A stretch of DNA of 64,000 bases from Candidatus Obscuribacterales bacterium (GCA_019745415.1 JAIETF010000002.1:1-64000), one strand, 5' to 3'; numbered from the stretch's first letter, positions 27,301 to 36,192 are shown. The notes: a model not told the origin generated them from the letters alone. Numbers and translations: made by a program.

Positions 27301-28291
27301 AGTTGGAACCAGAATCACTATACGAACTCGGCGAGCCCCCGACCTGAGGCTGTTGATTGGCTTGCGGTGATTTGTACAATTCGACGGCGTTCCTACCTTC
27401 CTCCTCTTTCACCGAGTTTCGCCATCTGGCTAGAGAGCTTTCTTTGCTGATTGATTTAGTATATTCAGCTCCCATCTCGTAAAGACGCTTGCGATCTTCT
27501 TGGGTGAGGCGCTGGCTGTATTGTTTTTCTTGCTCAATTTGCTTTTTTATGGCACCTAAGTTGAGCGCCTTTACCTCGGCATCTCTGCGCAGTCTTTGAA
27601 TGCGCATCCTTTCGCTTGCAGGAGAACTGGCTGTACTTGCCGGTTTTCCATCTAAGAAGCTTTTCGGTTTCTCGTTGTTTACCCATGACGGAGGACGGAA
27701 AGCAGGCACCACCGGCACGCTATTTTGAATTAGGCGAAAGAGGGAGGCCAGGAGGTTCTTTTCCAACTTTAGCTTGTATTTTCCCTGGGCATCAACCAAG
27801 GTACCCTTCGCTTCCGAACTGGAAACTGTTCCGAGAAAAACTGCTTTCATTGCTTTGCCTTGCAGTCTTAGTTCCGGATCGGTTTCGAAAACTAGTCTTT
27901 GTTTTTGCTTTTGCGGATCAAAATCGCCTTGCAGGAAGAGGCAAGGCGAACCGTTATAGACCAGTTCTCCATTTAGTTTATCGCCATTGCGCAGGAGTGA
28001 TATTTTGATCAGTCCTAAGCTGCGATCGTGCGCTACATATTCGCCGGCAAAGTCGCCGGCGATGTAGTTCCACAAGCCTATCAAAGCGAAAATCACAAGC
28101 AGACAAAGTGCTTCATTGCTGATTAGATTAATCAGTCTTTTGCGCTTGCGTTTCTTCTCTTTCTTTTCGAAAGCCTCTTCTTCTTTGGCTCGTCTGTCCA
28201 ATTCCCGGAAGCGCTCCGACGCCGTCCTATCGCCTCGGTTCGGTGGGCGCCTTGCCCTGCTTCGGTCGTAGCGATCGTCTCTGTCGCGCAT
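27269..28291 (-). CDS. Unknown membrane-anchored protein
   Basis: The 340-residue protein starts with a very basic, charged N-terminus (about 50 residues rich in Arg/Lys/Glu), then one hydrophobic helix (ALCLLVIFALIGLWNYIAG, about residues 61-79). A beta-rich domain follows (about 80-180) with IKISLLRNGDKLNGELVYNG, similar in style to small lipocalin-like or sensor domains. The C-terminal third is helical and then disordered. I recognise no family. It lies 2 bases downstream of the metalloprotease gene, so the two are co-transcribed. Its end overlaps the metallophosphoesterase tail to tail. Confidence 0.65.
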   Translation of the reverse strand: MRDRDDRYDRSRARRPPNRGDRTASERFRELDRRAKEEEAFEKKEKKRKRKRLINLISNEALCLLVIFALIGLWNYIAGDFAGEYVAHDRSLGLIKISLLRNGDKLNGELVYNGSPCLFLQGDFDPQKQKQRLVFETDPELRLQGKAMKAVFLGTVSSSEAKGTLVDAQGKYKLKLEKNLLASLFRLIQNSVPVVPAFRPPSWVNNEKPKSFLDGKPASTASSPASERMRIQRLRRDAEVKALNLGAIKKQIEQEKQYSQRLTQEDRKRLYEMGAEYTKSISKESSLARWRNSVKEEEGRNAVELYKSPQANQQPQVGGSPSSYSDSGSNSKRIDRDAVQ

Positions 28292-28293
28292 AT

Positions 28294-29121
28294 TTAGGGA
28301 ATGAGGTCGGGCTGCAGTCGGTATAGATAGCGAAGAGTGGCGGCATCGCTCGGTGAGATGACGCCTCGTCCATAATAAACACTCATCAAGTCTGAGGCAT
28401 TAGTGCTGTGCCCCTCTATTCCGAGGGCATGACCGAATTCATGTGTGGCGGCAGCTTTCATTTTGCCTAGAGGCATTGAACCGCCTCTACCTTCGGTGGT
28501 TCTAAGCACAATCACCACCGGCTTGAAGTTGGCTTGGCCTCCGGCCAGAATGGCTTTGTAGGGAAAATTCGTTTTTGAGGTATAGCCGCGAATGTCATTG
28601 GCGAAGAGGGCCATGCCCATCTTGTTCACAAATTGCTTGGTAAAGAAAACATAGATATCGGCTTCACTTGGGTCATTGGTAAATTGGTAGGAAAGAAAGC
28701 CTTCTTTCTCGAAAACTTTCCAGGAGGCGATACCTTCGTAGGCCGCTTGATAATGCCCGTCCACATAGCCTTCGGCAATGCCCAGACTGTTCCATTGTTG
28801 CGGGTTTTCAATAAGCTGAGCCACCAGCCCCGGCCAGGCCGAGAGATTGTCTACATTGGCAACCGGGGCTCCCAGCTGAGGATCAATCACCGAGTCAAGA
28901 CTGAGTCCGCGACTGATAAAGACTCTCAAGGGCATTTGCTCTTTTAGCCAACGAATGACGCCAAACTGACTTTTGAATTCAGGGTAGACTCGCACTGCTC
29001 CCGGATTTTGCTGTGCCGGTCTCTGTGTCTGTCTCTGCGCCGAAGCTTTGCCGACGCTAAGTCCCAGCATGGCAAATAACAGTCCGATAATACAAATTGT
29101 CAGGCGCGCTCTGTGTTTCAT
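28294..29121 (-). CDS. Secreted matrixin-like zinc metalloprotease
   Basis: The protein has a clean signal peptide (hydrophobic residues 6-22 with cleavage after KASA) and the metzincin motif HEFGHALGIEGHS, with three zinc-binding histidines and the catalytic Glu, followed by SDLMSVYY, where the Met gives the Met-turn. This fits M10/matrixin-like secreted peptidases. I choose ATG 29121 (275 residues), because GGGAG lies at proper spacing and the signal peptide begins there; a start at 29136 would add five residues. It shares a transcript with the membrane protein at 27269. The substrate is unknown. Confidence 0.8.
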   Translation of the reverse strand: MKHRARLTICIIGLLFAMLGLSVGKASAQRQTQRPAQQNPGAVRVYPEFKSQFGVIRWLKEQMPLRVFISRGLSLDSVIDPQLGAPVANVDNLSAWPGLVAQLIENPQQWNSLGIAEGYVDGHYQAAYEGIASWKVFEKEGFLSYQFTNDPSEADIYVFFTKQFVNKMGMALFANDIRGYTSKTNFPYKAILAGGQANFKPVVIVLRTTEGRGGSMPLGKMKAAATHEFGHALGIEGHSTNASDLMSVYYGRGVISPSDAATLRYLYRLQPDLIP

Positions 29122-29398
29122 TTCAGCTCCCGTCACTAAAGATATATGCCACGAATGTTTAAATAGGCTATATCTATTGGTAGATGATAATGTTCTTTGG
29201 ACTTTCTTGCTCGAATCTTTACAGGCAAAATAAACGAAAGGTTAAAACCGTTGCTGAACCGAGGTTTTCGGTAAAAAATATACCTACAGATAAATCCCGT
29301 CCGATTTTTTCGGTCACTATCGCAGAAACTCCAGTAGAGAGGCACAAGGGATTGAGCCTGTTGGGGCAGCACCAACCCTGCGAACAATAAATAAACCA
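29122..29398. other. Intergenic region before the tandem repeats
   Basis: This gap lies between the metalloprotease start and the tandem hairpins. A 68-codon frame at 29184-29390 lacks a ribosome site and any familiar sequence, so I do not call it. A T/A-rich stretch at about 29150-29190 could hold the promoter of the metalloprotease operon. Confidence 0.4.
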
Positions 29399-29520
29399 AG
29401 AAGAGGCTCCCTTGTGGAGCCTCTTCTGTTAGTAATTAAGAGAGAAGGCTCCCTTGCGGAGCCTCTTCTGTTAGTAATTAAGAGAGAAGGCTCCCTTGTG
29501 GAGCCTCTTCTGTTTGCAAT
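29399..29520 (+). repeat. Three tandem 42-base terminator-like repeats
   Basis: GGCTCCCTTG(T/C)GGAGCC begins at 29405, 29447 and 29489, an exact 42-base period. Each copy forms a GAGGCTCC/GGAGCCTC-type stem with a 3-4 base loop followed by TCTTCTGTT, and copies are joined by AGTAATTAAGAGAGAA. Each unit alone looks like a Rho-independent terminator. The middle copy has one T-to-C change, in the loop. The array ends 71 bases before glmU. Confidence 0.9.
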
Positions 29521-29590
29521 TATTTTCCGGCGGCATTCGTGCTAACCTAATTGACTGAACAATTTTGCGAATCGTACTCCTGGAGCGGGT

Positions 29591-31030
29591 GTGTCTATGA
29601 CTTTAGCTGATCACGGTCATCGTTTGAGAGCAGTGGTGCTGGCGGCAGGCCAGGGCAAGCGCATGAAGTCGGCTTTGCCAAAGGTCTTGCATGATGTCTT
29701 AGGCAAGCCCATACTGGGGCGGGTTTTGGGGCAATGCGCTCGACTCGGCTGCGAAAAATTGCACGTGGTGGTTGGGCATCAAGCCGACTTGGTCGGGCGT
29801 TATGTCAGCGATAGCGAGTTTGCCCAGTCTTCCAGCACCCATTTGCAAGAACCCCAACTGGGCACTGGTCACGCTGTTCTGCAAGTCGAGCCTGCTTTGC
29901 TTGCCGATAATTTCAAGGGTTATTTGATCGTCACCGTGGGTGACGCCCCGGTTATTCAAGCCGAGACTCTGAGAGCGCTTTTAGATAAGCATGTGCTTAG
30001 CGGTGCAGCTGTGACGGCGTTGACTGCCATTGTTGATGATCCTAAGAATTATGGGCGCATTGTGCGCGATCAAAATGGGGCTGTCAGGGCTGTTGTTGAA
30101 GACAAAGATGCCGATGCCGATGAAAAGAAGATCAAAGAAGTTAACACCGGTATTTATTGTTTGAGCTGGCCCGCTGTACAAAACGGACTGAAAGAGCTGA
30201 AATGCGAGAACAAACAGAATGAGTATTATCTGACCGATCTGGTGGGCTGGGCTCATAAGTCGGGTCTTGGGGCTGAAACTCAGGTTCTAGAAGACTGGCG
30301 TGAAATGGCTGGTATCAATTCGAGAATTGAACTCGCGGAAGCAATGAAATATTTGCGTGATATAAAACTTAGCCGTCTCTCGCTCGAAAGCGGTGTCACC
30401 ATTGTAGATCCGCAGTCTACTTGGATTGCCCCTGAGGTGAGGATCGGACAAGAGACCGTTGTCATGCCAGGCTGTATCATGCTTGGTGATGTCGAGATTG
30501 GCTCAGGCTGTCATATCGGACCCTATTCAGTGATTAAGGGGCGGGTGCGAATTGGTGATGGCACCAGTGTTGTTCATTCTCACGTCAATGATTCGGTCGT
30601 TGGCGCTAAGGCCAAGATCGGACCTTTTGCACATCTTAGAGAAGGCAATAGCGTTGGCGATGCCTCCAAAGTGGGTAATTTCGTCGAGTTGAAGAAGACC
30701 AATGTGGGCGAACATACCAATGTTTCCCATCTTTCGTATGTGGGAGATGCCACCCTCGGCAACAACGTCAACATCGGAGCCGGCACCATTACAGCTAACT
30801 ATGATCACATAACCAAGAAAAAAGAACGCACCATTCTTGGTGACGGTGCTTCGACTGGTTCCAACTCTGTGCTGGTCGCACCGGTGGAACTGGAAGCTGA
30901 AGCAGTCGTGGGGGCTGGTTCGGTGGTGACCAAGAATGTGCCTTCAGGTGCTTTAGCGGTTGCCCGTTCGCGTCAGGAGAATATCGAAGGTTGGGCCAAG
31001 AAACGCAAAGCTAAGGTAAAGACAAGCTGA
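29591..31030 (+). CDS. glmU: Bifunctional GlcNAc-1-P uridylyltransferase / GlcN-1-P acetyltransferase GlmU
   Basis: GlmU makes UDP-GlcNAc, the precursor of peptidoglycan and lipopolysaccharide. The N-terminal pyrophosphorylase has VVLAAGQGKRMKSALPKVLH; the central part has LGTGHAVLQ and VTVGDAPVI. The C-terminal half is a left-handed beta helix of hexapeptide repeats, with NFVELKKTNVGEHTNVSHLS, NIGAGTITANYDH and SNSVLVAPVEL containing the acetyl-transfer residues. At 479 residues the length is normal (about 455). The GTG at 29591 has GGAG close by; an ATG two codons later is possible. Confidence 0.96.
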   Translation: MSMTLADHGHRLRAVVLAAGQGKRMKSALPKVLHDVLGKPILGRVLGQCARLGCEKLHVVVGHQADLVGRYVSDSEFAQSSSTHLQEPQLGTGHAVLQVEPALLADNFKGYLIVTVGDAPVIQAETLRALLDKHVLSGAAVTALTAIVDDPKNYGRIVRDQNGAVRAVVEDKDADADEKKIKEVNTGIYCLSWPAVQNGLKELKCENKQNEYYLTDLVGWAHKSGLGAETQVLEDWREMAGINSRIELAEAMKYLRDIKLSRLSLESGVTIVDPQSTWIAPEVRIGQETVVMPGCIMLGDVEIGSGCHIGPYSVIKGRVRIGDGTSVVHSHVNDSVVGAKAKIGPFAHLREGNSVGDASKVGNFVELKKTNVGEHTNVSHLSYVGDATLGNNVNIGAGTITANYDHITKKKERTILGDGASTGSNSVLVAPVELEAEAVVGAGSVVTKNVPSGALAVARSRQENIEGWAKKRKAKVKTS

Positions 31031-31038
31031 AGCGCTTC

Positions 31039-31058
31039 AGAACTCTATTTAGAGTTCT
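31039..31058. terminator. Hairpin between convergent genes
   Basis: AGAACTCT-ATTT-AGAGTTCT is a perfect 8-base-pair stem 9 bases after the glmU stop. No T run follows, so termination efficiency is uncertain. Confidence 0.4.
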
Positions 31059-31067
31059 CAAATCAAT

Positions 31068-31430
31068 TTAAAGTTCCATCTCTGGGGCGTCTTGATTGGA
31101 ATCTAGGCGAGAAAGATAGTTCAGCCTGCGCCTTTCGCATTCAGCAAAGATTGGCGACTCAACCGTCACTATCTTTATCAGACCCAGGGGAATGAGATGT
31201 CTGGAATATTCAGATTCGGACACGCCGCCTTTATCAGGATCGCCGTATGTCTCTAATTCCACATAATCTTGCCCTATGCGCAAAAGTCTGCCGATGATGG
31301 CTGTGCCATCAGCAAAGCCAAGGCGCGTCCAGCCTCTTGAATCGCATAGTTTTTCTAGTCGCAGTCTTAAATTCATATTCTCATTATAAGACGTTAGCCT
31401 TTCTTGGGCGTATATTCGATCTATTTGCAT
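31068..31430 (-). CDS. Small unknown protein with Sm-like look
   Basis: The product is 120 residues from 31430, or 102 from an ATG at 31376 (MNLRLRLEKL). The middle (WTRLGFADGTAIIGRLLRIG, QDYVELETYGDPDKGG, IPLGLIKIVTV) has the alternating strand pattern of an Sm/LSm-like or small beta-barrel fold: a strand, a G-rich turn, then a conserved D-x-V-E-L strand. This is a fold impression only. It converges on glmU. Confidence 0.5.
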   Translation of the reverse strand: MQIDRIYAQERLTSYNENMNLRLRLEKLCDSRGWTRLGFADGTAIIGRLLRIGQDYVELETYGDPDKGGVSESEYSRHLIPLGLIKIVTVESPIFAECERRRLNYLSRLDSNQDAPEMEL

Positions 31431-31674
31431 TGCTAAATCGTTTCGTACTGAATTTTGCCCGAAATATATATTGTCAAAGTCTAAGGCAAGATTTTAAGTA
31501 GACAATTTGGAAAGTGACAATTGGTGCTGGTTTCTATTAGATATAGCGAGAAGTCAAGAATTGCTTCTCTATTTGGATTCTCTAGAATGAACCTTAATGA
31601 GCGCAATCAAAATTGATTCGCGCCACCAGATAAGATGGCAGAAATAATTAAACAAACTAGATTCGAGGCGATTA

Positions 31675-31863
31675 ATGCAAGAAGATCTCATTCCCGCAAA
31701 TCTACGTAAACGCCTAGAGGAGCTCAAGGAAAGGGAAGATAGTTACTGGCACGACGAGATGTATTCAGTAGAAGCTCTTACCAATATGGCTTATCGGCAA
31801 GAGTTGGAAAGGTCCTTTAGTCTTGATCCACTAGGCGCATTGCCTCCAAGACAGGGCTTCTAA
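31675..31863 (+). CDS. Small unknown protein (62 residues)
   Basis: The ATG at 31675 has GAGGCG 6 bases upstream. The product is a highly charged helical protein (RKRLEELKEREDSYWHDEMY) with no signal or membrane segment. A strong bidirectional terminator follows, so it seems to be a single-gene unit. I recognise no family. No gene is visible in the 244 bases upstream (31431-31674). Confidence 0.5.
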   Translation: MQEDLIPANLRKRLEELKEREDSYWHDEMYSVEALTNMAYRQELERSFSLDPLGALPPRQGF

Positions 31864-31881
31864 GTTTTTCATTCACTAAAT

Positions 31882-31930
31882 TAGCTAACAAGAAAGATTC
31901 GAGTTCATTTCGGATCTTTTTTGTTGGCTA
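31882..31930. terminator. Long bidirectional terminator
   Basis: TAGCTAACAA-GAAAGATTCGA pairs with TTCGGATCTTTTTTGTTGGCTA around a GTTCAT loop. It lies between the small gene ending at 31863 and the convergent amidase gene and can serve both. Confidence 0.75.
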
Positions 31931-32010
31931 GTTTTATCAGACTGATTTCCTGCTCATCGCTGATACCGTAAGTGGTGCAGTGAGCAAAGTTGTTGCTTCT
32001 TTTCTGGCGC

Positions 32011-33990
32011 TTAATTCTGATTGCTTTCCGCCGGCTTTGGCGCGAAATAATCCGCCAGACCTCTAGCTAGAGACTTGCCTGCTTTGGCCTGCCAATCAGG
32101 ATTAATCATATTGCTGTATTCGTCGGGATTGACCACAAAAGCCACTTCGGCAAGCACAGCGGGCATAGCGGTTGGGCGACAAAGGGCAAGGTTTTGATAG
32201 CGTTCACCCAAGTCGGGCAAATTGAGATCTCTCACCATTGCGTTTTTTAGAGATCTAGCCAGTTCTATAGACTGTGGGTGATAGCGATAAGTGGAAGTGC
32301 CATGCTCTTTGAGGGGATCTCTGCCGTCGGGCAGCGCATTGCCATGCACTGAAATCAAAACGTCTACCTTCTTAGCCACGGCGAATTTAACTCTATCGGC
32401 TAGTGAAACATCGACGTCATTTTCTCTAGTCATATAGACAGTCGCCCCTAATTTTTCCAATTCTTTCTTGAATTCGAGAGCGATGGCTAGATTTATCGTT
32501 GCTTCATTAATACCGGAAGGTCCCAGGGCCCCAGATTCATTACCGCCATGCCCCGGGTCGACGCAGACCTTAAGACCGCTCAGTCTTTTTTCGCCTTTGA
32601 CTAATAGGGGCGGATATTTGATATGTAGATTTAATGTGTTTTCACTGTAGTCGAGATAGTAACCCCACTGTCTATTGGCTTTCAGAGCTACATCAATTTC
32701 ATAAGTGTGGTCGTCGGGCTGCTTCCAGCTTATGTCTTCAATCAGTTTCGCTTCTTTTTCGTCGGGCGGTGCTTGGTAGGCCCAGTCAGTATCAGCCTGG
32801 GCTCCAAATATTTTCAAAACTAGGCGATTGGGCTTGGTTTGTTGTTCAACAATAAAGGGCAGCCTTTGACTGAGTGGAATACTAACCACCTCTCCATAGG
32901 CGTCTTTGGATACTTGCAAGGTACGGCACACGGCTCTAGGAATGGGCGCCCCAGGTGGTTCGAACTGCAAGTCTTCTCTCTTGATCCAAACATGCTTGCC
33001 GGGTCTGTAGAGACATCTGATATTGTCTTTCTGATAGCCGTCGGTGAGCACTCTCACGCCGGCCGGCAAAGGTGTGAGTCTAGCGAGTTCTGGCGCCACT
33101 CTTACTATTGTATCGTCGTGCAAAGTGAAAGCTGTAAGTGGTTGCCTTACCACTGAAATATTCACGGCTGAGGCAAGACTGGTAGATTTGCCGTCTTTGG
33201 AAAGCAAGAAGCGGGGCTGGGCATTGACGAAGTTATCGCTTGATTCTATGCGATAAAGCCCTATATAGAGGTCTGAAGCTTGTTGGGGATAGCGCTGGAA
33301 TAGTTCGCCATAGGCGGCTTCCATGCCGCGATTGATTGTTGGTGTAACTCCGCCTTTGACCTGTGCCTTGAGGCTGCTTAAGGTCGAGAGCTTGATTTTC
33401 TTGCCTGCTAGTTCGACGCTGACGGCTGCATCAGGGGTGGCTCGACAGGAAAACTCAATGATATCGCCGGCGGTGAGAGCTCGATCTTCTTTAGGCTCAA
33501 GATTGTCGGGCGAAATTAGCAGACTCTGGCTTGGTATGCCGGGCTTTAACTTTTCTCTATTCACCTTTAGTAGCTTTGTGAATACCTGACCACTGACCAT
33601 GTCTTTATATTGCAGTTCAAAGCTGTTCTCACCCCGACTAAGCGGTATCACATGGGCAAAAAAACCGTCTTTATTGAGTGTTACCGGCTTGTTGGTTTTG
33701 CCGTCACTGAGTGTGAGGCTGCCACCAGGCAAAACTGCACCGATGATGAAGGATGAGGAGGCTGCGATGGCTTCAGCTGACCTCGGATAGACCACCATGA
33801 TTGGGTTTTGCCTGCTCAGGCTGAGCTGACTGATCTGATTGGACTGTTTGGGTGAAGACTTTTGCTGCTCAGCGGCTCTGCCCTCGGTGGTGTTTTCTTG
33901 GGCGTTGCTGCAAGCGTTTAAGCTTAGAACTAAGAGTAGGACGGCAGTTAATGAAATGGCTGAAAGCCTAGTCAATTTGGTTGTCTTCAT
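32011..33990 (-). CDS. N-acetylmuramoyl-L-alanine amidase lipoprotein (Amidase_3)
   Basis: The protein cuts the amide bond between MurNAc and the peptide stem. A lipoprotein signal ends in LNAC with Cys27 as the lipidated residue. The middle (about residues 60-450) is a long envelope region that includes an SH3-like stretch and an AMIN-like beta domain (LVLKIFGAQADTDWAYQ). The C-terminal catalytic domain (about 460-650) has the zinc ligands in VCVDPGHGG, GINEATINL and SVHGNALP, and the catalytic Glu in LAEVAFVVN. At 659 residues it is larger than AmiC (about 420). It lies directly downstream of the DUF547 gene with no gap. Confidence 0.92.
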   Translation of the reverse strand: MKTTKLTRLSAISLTAVLLLVLSLNACSNAQENTTEGRAAEQQKSSPKQSNQISQLSLSRQNPIMVVYPRSAEAIAASSSFIIGAVLPGGSLTLSDGKTNKPVTLNKDGFFAHVIPLSRGENSFELQYKDMVSGQVFTKLLKVNREKLKPGIPSQSLLISPDNLEPKEDRALTAGDIIEFSCRATPDAAVSVELAGKKIKLSTLSSLKAQVKGGVTPTINRGMEAAYGELFQRYPQQASDLYIGLYRIESSDNFVNAQPRFLLSKDGKSTSLASAVNISVVRQPLTAFTLHDDTIVRVAPELARLTPLPAGVRVLTDGYQKDNIRCLYRPGKHVWIKREDLQFEPPGAPIPRAVCRTLQVSKDAYGEVVSIPLSQRLPFIVEQQTKPNRLVLKIFGAQADTDWAYQAPPDEKEAKLIEDISWKQPDDHTYEIDVALKANRQWGYYLDYSENTLNLHIKYPPLLVKGEKRLSGLKVCVDPGHGGNESGALGPSGINEATINLAIALEFKKELEKLGATVYMTRENDVDVSLADRVKFAVAKKVDVLISVHGNALPDGRDPLKEHGTSTYRYHPQSIELARSLKNAMVRDLNLPDLGERYQNLALCRPTAMPAVLAEVAFVVNPDEYSNMINPDWQAKAGKSLARGLADYFAPKPAESNQN

Positions 33991-34836
33991 TTACTTAGCG
34001 CTGTTCATCGACCAGTTGTATCTCGTATCGTATTCATCGAGGCTGAATACCTGATCTAGTACCGGTTTGCCTTCGGGTAAAAGACTATAAACATACTTGT
34101 GAAGATTGCGATGGCGAGTTAGGAAAACGCGATTGTGCCATTGGAACCAGGTGGAGATAATAAACTTCCTGCCGTCGGGAGAGACGAAGACATTTTCTTT
34201 ATTGGTAATAAAGGCGAGGCGGTTGGCTAGGCTGTCTTCATTTAATGATGCGCCGGTGAGAGCATGGTCTAACAGGTCTGGTTCGCCACGAGTGCCTCGG
34301 CAAAGCAGAAATGGAATAGCATCTTTGTCATAACTGCTGGAGAAAGTATCGACTAAGTCTGGATAGATGTGATTGCGCAGTATTTCTTCGGCGCTCAAAG
34401 ACTTACCGCCGACAACAAAGCGGTGGCGATGCAGATCGAGGCTGACAACCTTGGCAGTCTTGGCCGGGTAGTGGTCGGCGGTGCATTTGAGCGCCAGCAA
34501 GTTGTAGGCGTTTATCCAATAAGCCAGTTTTTCGTCTTCATCTTCTATTTTGTCGCTGCTTTGGGCCGCCAATTCTGCCAAGGCTTTGCCTAAATATGGG
34601 CTCTTCTTGACTGCATCATAATCAACCAGGCGGCGGTCTCCAACCTTGACCACCACTTCTTTCAAGAGCTTGTTATAGCTTTCGAAACTAGGTTTAGCCG
34701 GATGTTCAACCCGGATAAACCAGGTCTGCACAGTTTCAACTGTGCGATTAAAGGCCGTGACGCCCATGGCCAAGACTCCAAAAAAGAGCATGACAAAAGG
34801 TGTAACAAGAACCAGATTGTTCGACTTTATGCCCAT
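33991..34836 (-). CDS. DUF547 family membrane-anchored protein
   Basis: A single N-terminal hydrophobic segment (about residues 8-28) anchors or exports the protein. The rest matches DUF547: LAYWINAYNLLALKCTADHYP near residue 110, the Leu-rich SAEEILRNHIYP and the FLLCRGTRGEPDLLDHALTG region. DUF547 proteins have no firm biochemical role. The stop codon abuts the amidase start codon, so they are almost surely one operon, which suggests a cell-envelope role. Confidence 0.78.
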   Translation of the reverse strand: MGIKSNNLVLVTPFVMLFFGVLAMGVTAFNRTVETVQTWFIRVEHPAKPSFESYNKLLKEVVVKVGDRRLVDYDAVKKSPYLGKALAELAAQSSDKIEDEDEKLAYWINAYNLLALKCTADHYPAKTAKVVSLDLHRHRFVVGGKSLSAEEILRNHIYPDLVDTFSSSYDKDAIPFLLCRGTRGEPDLLDHALTGASLNEDSLANRLAFITNKENVFVSPDGRKFIISTWFQWHNRVFLTRHRNLHKYVYSLLPEGKPVLDQVFSLDEYDTRYNWSMNSAK

Positions 34837-34912
34837 ATCTAAAGTTTAGAAAGATCTGGCGAATAATGCAAAGCAAAAGACTGGTTTTCAAGCAAAAGAA
34901 AGAGCAAAAATA

Positions 34913-34939
34913 AAAGCCCTCGGAGTAACCGAAGGCTTT
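34913..34939 (-). terminator. Terminator of the tRNA-Ala locus (minus strand)
   Basis: On the minus strand GAAAGCCTTCGG-TTACT-CCGAGGGCTTT forms a long stem with one mismatch and is followed by TTATTTTTG. It lies 7 bases past the 3' end of the tRNA-Ala remnant and must be the original terminator of that tRNA gene. Confidence 0.75.
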
Positions 34940-34946
34940 CAATAAA

Positions 34947-34991
34947 TGGTGGAGCGTACGAGAGTCGAACTCGTGACCTCTTCAATGCCAT
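34947..34991 (-). other. attL-like site: 3' part of tRNA-Ala(GGC)
   Basis: Read on the minus strand, the 45 bases run from the anticodon loop (ATGGCAT, anticodon GGC) through the 3' anticodon stem (TGAAG), the variable loop AGGTC, a full T arm with GTTCGAC and the acceptor end CGCTCCACCA. The 5' half is absent: the next bases (34992 on) do not pair with TGAAG. This is the usual product of integration into a tRNA gene, with the phage supplying an identical 3' end elsewhere. The integrase begins about 105 bases away. The matching intact tRNA-Ala should lie at the other prophage end, outside the window. Confidence 0.85.
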
Positions 34992-35096
34992 GAGACCCCA
35001 CCCAGTGGGGGTTTCACGTATTTGTCATGTGTTTGTCTACTTGGCAAGCATTGGAGAAAAGAGGCAGAATACATATCCCTTATATGGAGGTCTGTT

Positions 35097-35954
35097 ATGA
35101 ATCGTGTCACTTTATTCGGTGAGCTGTTTACGCTCTACCAGCGAAAACACGTCGAGACTCGGCTCAAATGCCCGGACAACGTCAAATACTGGGCGAATGT
35201 CCATCTTGCGACCTGGGCTGACCAGGCGCTGCCTGAGATCACTCGCTTCGACGTGCAAGACTGGGTCGACGAACTTAGTCGCAAGTCGCCATCGTCAGCG
35301 ACCAGGGCGGTCAATCAGCTTGCCGCTATTTTCAGCTGGGGCATCAAGCGTGGTTACTTTGCAGGACCGAACCCGTGCAGTGGAATCGACAAGATAACAG
35401 TCAGATCGCGGGACCGCTTCTTGCTGCCCGACGAGTTTGAGCGATTTAAGCGAGCCCTGGACAAGTTGCCCGAGGACCGGCGCGACCTGTTCTGGATGTT
35501 CCTGCTGACGGCTGCAAGGCGCAGCAATATCCTACAAATGAGGTGGGAAGAGATTGACTTCGCCCTGGGCGTCTGGCGCATCGACGCTAAAGACTATAAG
35601 AACGGCGAGACACACTTTATCCCGTTAACGCCGCCGGCACTTGCAATACTTCAACGCAGGCGCGAGATAATCAAGTCCCCCTGGGTCTTTCCGGGTCGCA
35701 AGCTGAATCAGCCGCTGAAAGAGCCAAAGCGCACATGGGTCAAGCTGTGCAAGCTCGCAGGTGTCAGCGATGTGCGCATTCACGATCTGCGCCGAACAGT
35801 CGGCAGCTACCTGGCGATTGCAGGTGCAAGCCCTTACATAATACAAAAGACCCTTGGTCACAAGGACCAAAGGTCTACTGCGGTCTATGCTCGCCTAAAT
35901 TTAGCGCCTGTCCGGTCAGCCCTGGAAGGCGTTCAGGCTAACTGGCTCAGCTGA
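35097..35954 (+). CDS. int: Tyrosine recombinase / phage integrase
   Basis: The product (285 residues from ATG 35097, with GGAGG 7 bases upstream) has the N-terminal core-binding SAM-like domain (about residues 5-90) and a catalytic domain with the full active-site set: Arg in TAARRSN, Lys in DAKDYKNGE, HDLRR (His and Arg), the His in LGHKD and the nucleophilic Tyr in AVYARL. It lacks an obvious separate arm-binding domain, so it is of the shorter type. It lies beside the tRNA-Ala remnant and is therefore the enzyme that integrated this prophage. Its 3' end overlaps the convergent gene 35947-36192 by 8 bases. Confidence 0.93.
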   Translation: MNRVTLFGELFTLYQRKHVETRLKCPDNVKYWANVHLATWADQALPEITRFDVQDWVDELSRKSPSSATRAVNQLAAIFSWGIKRGYFAGPNPCSGIDKITVRSRDRFLLPDEFERFKRALDKLPEDRRDLFWMFLLTAARRSNILQMRWEEIDFALGVWRIDAKDYKNGETHFIPLTPPALAILQRRREIIKSPWVFPGRKLNQPLKEPKRTWVKLCKLAGVSDVRIHDLRRTVGSYLAIAGASPYIIQKTLGHKDQRSTAVYARLNLAPVRSALEGVQANWLS

Positions 35955-36192
35955 CTGAGAAGTCGTCTAGCAGGTCTGCCAGGGCAGAATACAGCGGCGG
36001 CGCTTTCTTCTTTGCTCTCAGAAAGTCTTTGAGTTTTGACAGCTCAGAAGGTGCGCCGCTTTCCTTTTCCTCCATCGCAGCACGTACCAGTTGATTGAGC
36101 CACGTTGAGCGTGTCGACGCGGGGATCGCGTCAATAAACGCCTCGACATCGGCTTCCGCGTAGAATTTTATACATTTTTTAGTCGTTGCCAT
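35947..36192 (-). CDS. Small ribbon-helix-helix-like phage protein
   Basis: The 81-residue product starts MATTKKCIKFYAEADVEAFI, then ASTRSTWLNQLVRAAMEE, the strand-helix-helix pattern of CopG/Arc-like DNA-binding proteins. I choose ATG 36192 because GGAGAG lies 5 bases upstream. It is the last gene of the leftward operon, opposite the integrase, so it could be an excisionase-like or regulatory protein; that is inference from position. Confidence 0.5.
   Translation of the reverse strand: MATTKKCIKFYAEADVEAFIDAIPASTRSTWLNQLVRAAMEEKESGAPSELSKLKDFLRAKKKAPPLYSALADLLDDFSVS

Noticed and set aside
29184..29390. 68-codon reading frame between the metalloprotease and glmU
   Set aside because: No ribosome site, no familiar sequence pattern and an origin in an A/T-rich promoter-like gap.
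29399..29520. Possible CRISPR array
   Set aside because: The repeat period is an exact 42 bases with no variable spacers and only three units; each unit is a terminator-like hairpin. No cas gene is near.
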